Source: Lentisphaeria bacterium UBA1724 (GTDB lineage Bacteria; Verrucomicrobiota; Lentisphaeria; Oligosphaerales; Oligosphaeraceae). Taken from it: a stretch of DNA of 64,000 nucleotides. A model generated the notes under the pieces. It was not told the origin of the DNA. It did not search any database and saw nothing but the letters and a program-made list of their open reading frames with translations. Location: contig DCIO01000110.1 in the NCBI GenBank assembly GCA_002315885.1, forward strand, positions 1 through 64,000. Reading direction: 5' to 3'. Positions 60,193 through 64,000 of this stretch are shown one piece after another; position 1 is the stretch's first letter; the number at the start of each line of letters is the position of its first letter. The position numbers and the translations under genes are program-made.

Positions 60193-63100
60193 ATGACTAC
60201 CTTCAAAAAACTGTCTTCTCGTCTTCTGTCTGTTGGCGTCTTGCTGTTGGTTTCCTGTGTCGTTTGGGGCAATTGGACGCTGGAGTGCGTCTCGGGTTCC
60301 ATTATCAATGGGAAATTCTATGAGAACATCTATATGGATGGCTTCTCTGACCAGGGTGCGATGCGGATATATGTCTCAACGGACAGCGAAAATCTGAATT
60401 CGCTTTCGTTGTCTTTCGAGTACCCCGAAAGTGGCAATATCTCAAATGCGGTAATGGAGTGGGGAGAGGACGTCCCTCCAGGATCGGGTGATGGTGAGGC
60501 GTCTTTTTACGAGGATTATGACCGTATTGATATTGTTCTTTCCATGCCTTCACGAGGGGATGTCTTTATTCCCGCAGGAACGTCCAGAAAACTCGTGGGG
60601 ACGGTCTATTATGACATTCTATTCCCTGAAAGCGACTTAAATTTCCCCACTCCTATAGTAAATGCCGCATATACGACGAAAAATCAGCCGTACAAAAGTA
60701 GCGTCAATGTCACTGGTCCTAGTGATGTGGAGGTGATTTCTGGATTTAATTTCAGGACGTTGCAGGGCTCTGGCTATGGCATTAAGTCGTATTCTAGCCT
60801 GACGATTGATCCAACCGATGATAGTCATTTTGAGTGTGTTTCTTGGAATGGCAGCGCGCTTGTTCCGTCGGATGAAGTCAAATTTGTCGATGCCTCGACA
60901 AGTGCTTCTGGCATTTTGACGATTCGGGATGGGAAAATCATCTATGAGCCATCCGGCTTTTTCGGGGAGGCGATAATCTCCTACCGGGCGGCTTCCACGA
61001 ACCCCGACATTACCTCGGAAATCGAGGGAGAGGTGACAGTTACTGTCGCGGAAAATATCCCCGAATGGCAAATTGATTTGGTGGCGGGCTCTATCGTCAA
61101 TGGCGAATTTTTCCCTGGACAATACCTGAAAAATATCTCGACTTACGTAGCGACACAGGTCTATGTCACGACAGATGACAATGCATTGAATTCCCTGTCC
61201 CTTGGTTTTAAGCTACCCTCCAATTTGACCTGCGACCATGTCGAGTGGGGCGAGGGGCTCCCGCCTACTTCGGGAAACGCGGATTGGGATGTTGAAGCTG
61301 ATCGCAGCCTTTCAATCCTAGGCTCCATGTCTTCGCGTTCCATGCCTTTTATCCCCGCCAATAGCACGCGCAAATTGCTGGCGACAATCTTCTATAATCC
61401 CGCCTCACAGGAAGGGGAACTCGCCCTAACTAATCTCCCGACGGTCCATGCAGCCTATTCCACGCAAAATCAGAATTGCAAGAATTTCTTCGCCTTCGGT
61501 AATCAGAAGGATATGAGTGTCGGTGAGGGCTTCTATTTCGGAACGAAACAGAATTTCACCATGCCTGTGAGCAGTTTCTTGGCAACCCAGGCAAATGACG
61601 CATCTCATTTCGATTGCAAAATCTGGGATGGTAAGCAACTCGCTCCTTCCGGTGATGTCAAGTTCTCCGCCGCCAGTGCGGATTGGGGTGGCGTGGTGAC
61701 CCTGCTGGATAATGGCACACTCTTCTTCGTTCCAAGTGACAGTTTTGCCGGTGTTGAGACGGTCTCCTATGAGGTGACGGCAAAGGTCCTGGGACATGAT
61801 GCAACGCTTCGTGGTACGTTTGATGTTACGGTTCAGGCCCCCTCTTCACCTGCCTCTGCAATTACGGTGGATGCGGAAGGGAATTTCACTGTGGATACAC
61901 AGGAAGATTTTCCCATTGAATATGGCACTCCGCTCCCCTATATCCCGGGACAGATCGCCATCCATTCGGACAAATCTCTCATCATAGATACAGAGCTTCA
62001 TTCTGGAAAAGATGTCAATTTGCAGGCATGCCAGGATGTGGTGTCGTGGGGTGACATCGAGACCGAGGGCAATGTCAGGATTTCTGCGGGGAACGATGTA
62101 AACTTGTGTGGTGATGTATTTTCCGAGGGCTGTGTGGAGATTGAATCATACGGTAGCATTTGTGTCTCTTCGGACATTGATGCCTGGGACGGTGATGTCT
62201 CGCTTTCCGCAGAAAAGGATATCGAGAGCTGGGGACATATTACCAGCGCAAATGGTGTCACTCTAAAGGCGCGTGGGAATATCGCAGTGCAAGGGGATGT
62301 GGAGGCCTGGAATGACATTTCCATCGCTTCTTATGAGGGAAATGTCGGAACGATGGGCAATTTGCGGGCTGGCGTTGATATTGTGATTGACGCCGCTGGC
62401 GATGTGAAATGCATGGGCGATATTGAAGCGGGATATGACGTTGTTATCTGTTCATCCCACGACATCGAACTCACGGGGAAAGTGCGGCTTGACGATCCTG
62501 ATGGCCATGTGGACATATATGCCTATGGCGATCTCCTGATTGGCAATGGCTGTTTTACGGGTTTCAAGGGCAATCTGAATATCCGGGCAGGACGTCAGAT
62601 TACCATTGGCGAAGGCGCTTTTGAGAACGCGAAGATTGGCGATTTGGATTTCACCCACAACTATCTATCCATTGAACGAAATGCCTTCAAGGGCTGTTCT
62701 GGGTTGCGTTCAATCGGGTTGTCCTTCTTTACCCGTCTTTACGATTCTGCTTTTGCGGGATGTGTTGATTTGGAAAAGGTTTATCTGCCCTCGGACCAGG
62801 TGCTGGCATCCTTCCCTGACAATGCCTTCGAGGGGTGCAAGAGCAACCTGACCTTCTATGTCAATTCCACGGGCCCCGAGGGGACGACCTGGAATGGCTA
62901 TGCCGTGTTCTACGTGAAGGGGAAGGGCACAACCGAAGCCTTGCAGGAGAATGTCAGCAAAATCAGCGAGGATTTGAGCGGTTTGCAGCAGAAATGCGAG
63001 TCAATCGCCCCCATGCAGGAGGCTGTCAATCAGTATTCAATTGAAATTGAGACCCTGAAGAGTGCGAATACCCAGAAGGATGCGACCATCGCCGAATTGA

Positions 63101-63477
63101 CGCAGAGAGTGGAGGTCCTGGAACAAGAATTGACGTCCTTGCTTGAGGTGCTTCGGAGTGGCGAGCCAAAACAGGTCTTGACCGCTACCTCTGGAGGAAA
63201 CTTCGACTGGGTAGAATTGCCGACGGACTTCACTTACGCCACAAATGATAGCTTCCGCCTGAAGCCCGGATGGAATATGCTCTCCATGCCTGAACTGGAA
63301 ATGACCAAGGAGAGCATTGATGAATTCCTGAAGCACGGATTCTTCTATCATTACAACGAAGTGAACAAGACATACGAAAAATTGAAGGACAATCGCCTGG
63401 CTCCCAGAGAGAGCTACTGGTTCTATCTGAACGATAACTTCGACTGCACAATCCACTTCAGAACACTCGAAAAGTAG
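60193..63477 (+). CDS. Large modular surface protein
   Basis: 1094 residues with a signal peptide (about 1-27, LLSVGVLLLVSCVVWG). Two tandem modules of about 280 residues follow (about 28-280 and 292-555), each with a cohesin-like beta-sandwich (SGSIINGKFY, MRIYVSTDSENLNSLSLSF) and a cadherin-like end (IIYEPSGFFGEAIISYRA). Then come a repetitive beta-helix-like stretch (DVNLQACQDVVSWGDIETEG and similar), a BspA-type leucine-rich repeat (NAFKGCSGLRSIGLSF), a coiled coil and a C-terminal GWNMLSMPELE domain. Probably an adhesin or scaffold. A clear promoter precedes it. Confidence 0.78.
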   Translation: MTTFKKLSSRLLSVGVLLLVSCVVWGNWTLECVSGSIINGKFYENIYMDGFSDQGAMRIYVSTDSENLNSLSLSFEYPESGNISNAVMEWGEDVPPGSGDGEASFYEDYDRIDIVLSMPSRGDVFIPAGTSRKLVGTVYYDILFPESDLNFPTPIVNAAYTTKNQPYKSSVNVTGPSDVEVISGFNFRTLQGSGYGIKSYSSLTIDPTDDSHFECVSWNGSALVPSDEVKFVDASTSASGILTIRDGKIIYEPSGFFGEAIISYRAASTNPDITSEIEGEVTVTVAENIPEWQIDLVAGSIVNGEFFPGQYLKNISTYVATQVYVTTDDNALNSLSLGFKLPSNLTCDHVEWGEGLPPTSGNADWDVEADRSLSILGSMSSRSMPFIPANSTRKLLATIFYNPASQEGELALTNLPTVHAAYSTQNQNCKNFFAFGNQKDMSVGEGFYFGTKQNFTMPVSSFLATQANDASHFDCKIWDGKQLAPSGDVKFSAASADWGGVVTLLDNGTLFFVPSDSFAGVETVSYEVTAKVLGHDATLRGTFDVTVQAPSSPASAITVDAEGNFTVDTQEDFPIEYGTPLPYIPGQIAIHSDKSLIIDTELHSGKDVNLQACQDVVSWGDIETEGNVRISAGNDVNLCGDVFSEGCVEIESYGSICVSSDIDAWDGDVSLSAEKDIESWGHITSANGVTLKARGNIAVQGDVEAWNDISIASYEGNVGTMGNLRAGVDIVIDAAGDVKCMGDIEAGYDVVICSSHDIELTGKVRLDDPDGHVDIYAYGDLLIGNGCFTGFKGNLNIRAGRQITIGEGAFENAKIGDLDFTHNYLSIERNAFKGCSGLRSIGLSFFTRLYDSAFAGCVDLEKVYLPSDQVLASFPDNAFEGCKSNLTFYVNSTGPEGTTWNGYAVFYVKGKGTTEALQENVSKISEDLSGLQQKCESIAPMQEAVNQYSIEIETLKSANTQKDATIAELTQRVEVLEQELTSLLEVLRSGEPKQVLTATSGGNFDWVELPTDFTYATNDSFRLKPGWNMLSMPELEMTKESIDEFLKHGFFYHYNEVNKTYEKLKDNRLAPRESYWFYLNDNFDCTIHFRTLEK

Positions 63478-63513
63478 TTCCGGGAGGCGCACAGAAATAC
63501 CATAGGATTGGTA

Positions 63514-64000
63514 ATGTCATCAATCAAAAATTCAATTCAGATTGCCTTGCGTGCAACGTTGTTCTATGTTGTCATGCTCTGTGCCCAGGGGCTTTTTGCA
63601 AATTGGTCTCTGGACATGGTTTCTGGCTCCGTTGTCCAGGGGGAATTCATGGAAGGCAGTTACATCAATGGAATATCCACTGATGCTGCCGTCCAGATTT
63701 ATCTCACGACCGATGAAAAGGCCTTGCGTGGTATCTACACCCTCATGGAACGTCCCACTAATGCGACTTGGAAAAAGGTCGTCTGGGAGAATGTTTTGCA
63801 GAATGATGCAGGCAAGCCTCTGTCTTCTTTGACTGCCCCTCAGACTCAGGTCAAGATTGAGGCGGGGCCTGGTGGAACCGCACTTTCCGCCAATACCGGT
63901 CGTGTCCTGGTTGGCACCATCTATTACAAGATTGATGAAGTGATTAAGGACTCTCTTGCTCTTTCCTTTGTTTCAATTCAGGCTGCTAATACTCCTGGTG
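63514..64000 (+). CDS. Second modular surface protein, cut by the window end
   Basis: Starts with a signal peptide (MSSIKNSIQIALRATLFYVV...) and continues NWSLDMVSGSVVQGEF, IQIYLTTDEKALRG-like VQIYLTTDEKALRGIY and RVLVGTIYYKIDE, matching the N-terminal module of the preceding gene. 162 codons are visible without a stop. It is a tandem paralogue with the ATG 36 bases after the previous stop. Confidence 0.8.
   Translation, partial: MSSIKNSIQIALRATLFYVVMLCAQGLFANWSLDMVSGSVVQGEFMEGSYINGISTDAAVQIYLTTDEKALRGIYTLMERPTNATWKKVVWENVLQNDAGKPLSSLTAPQTQVKIEAGPGGTALSANTGRVLVGTIYYKIDEVIKDSLALSFVSIQAANTPG

Overview
This 64 kb window looks like chromosomal DNA of a free-living member of the PVC group, most likely a Lentisphaerota (Victivallales-like) bacterium. 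I infer this from the prepilin-type protein with the [14 protein letters not shown] leader, the large secreted glycoside-hydrolase-like proteins (two tandem DUF6067-type paralogues, a DUF6259-like protein, a GHL10-like protein), the secreted multidomain surface proteins, and the GC-moderate, repeat-rich intergenic spacers. No rRNA is present, so the phylum call is inference.

Layout. 1-2.5 kb: a repeated possible gene tail, then a secreted GHL10-type hydrolase. 2.6-8.6 kb, plus strand: folP, a diadenylate cyclase overlapping it, a YbbR/CdaR-like partner, miaA, a LysM/L,D-transpeptidase and accA. 8.7-10.6 kb: an OPT-family transporter on the minus strand. 10.6-12.3 kb: an AT-rich AAA+ ATPase (DUF4143 type) behind a 33-bp repeat array and between two 50-bp imperfect direct repeats, so probably an acquired or rearranged insert. 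12.3-28 kb: a minus-strand cluster of five secreted or cytoplasmic glycan-active proteins plus an IclR regulator, which looks like a polysaccharide-utilisation locus without a transporter. 28-33 kb: a pseudopilin, a DUF3842 protein, an acyl-CoA synthetase and a secreted tyrosine phosphatase. 33-40 kb: a purine block on the minus strand (purC, purB, guaA, hisH, hisF, purA). 40-46.9 kb: a cupin/XRE regulator with an acyl-CoA synthetase, an orphan OppD-like ATPase, a three-gene DUF3990 module resembling a toxin-antitoxin cassette, tRNA-Asn, lexA and two small unknowns. 47-52 kb: gspF, gspG and a GspH-like gene followed by ruvAB and a beta-barrel candidate. 52.5-60 kb: a five-gene operon of three SPFH/HflK-HflC-like proteins, a P1B-type ATPase whose CPC motif is replaced by VPA, and an ABC ATPase with no permease. 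60-64 kb: two tandem paralogous giant surface proteins, the second cut by the window end.

The intergenic DNA is unusual. It carries several independent repeat classes: 7-bp and 9-bp short tandem repeats at gene borders, a dispersed palindromic element that also lies in frame inside a glycoside hydrolase gene, a second stem-loop family, and two arrays of GC-rich hairpins. The strongest candidates for something undescribed are the SPFH / CPC-less P-type ATPase / orphan ABC operon (with a His-rich segment in its first protein), the protein-embedded palindromic element, and the diadenylate cyclase with altered DGA and RHR motifs.
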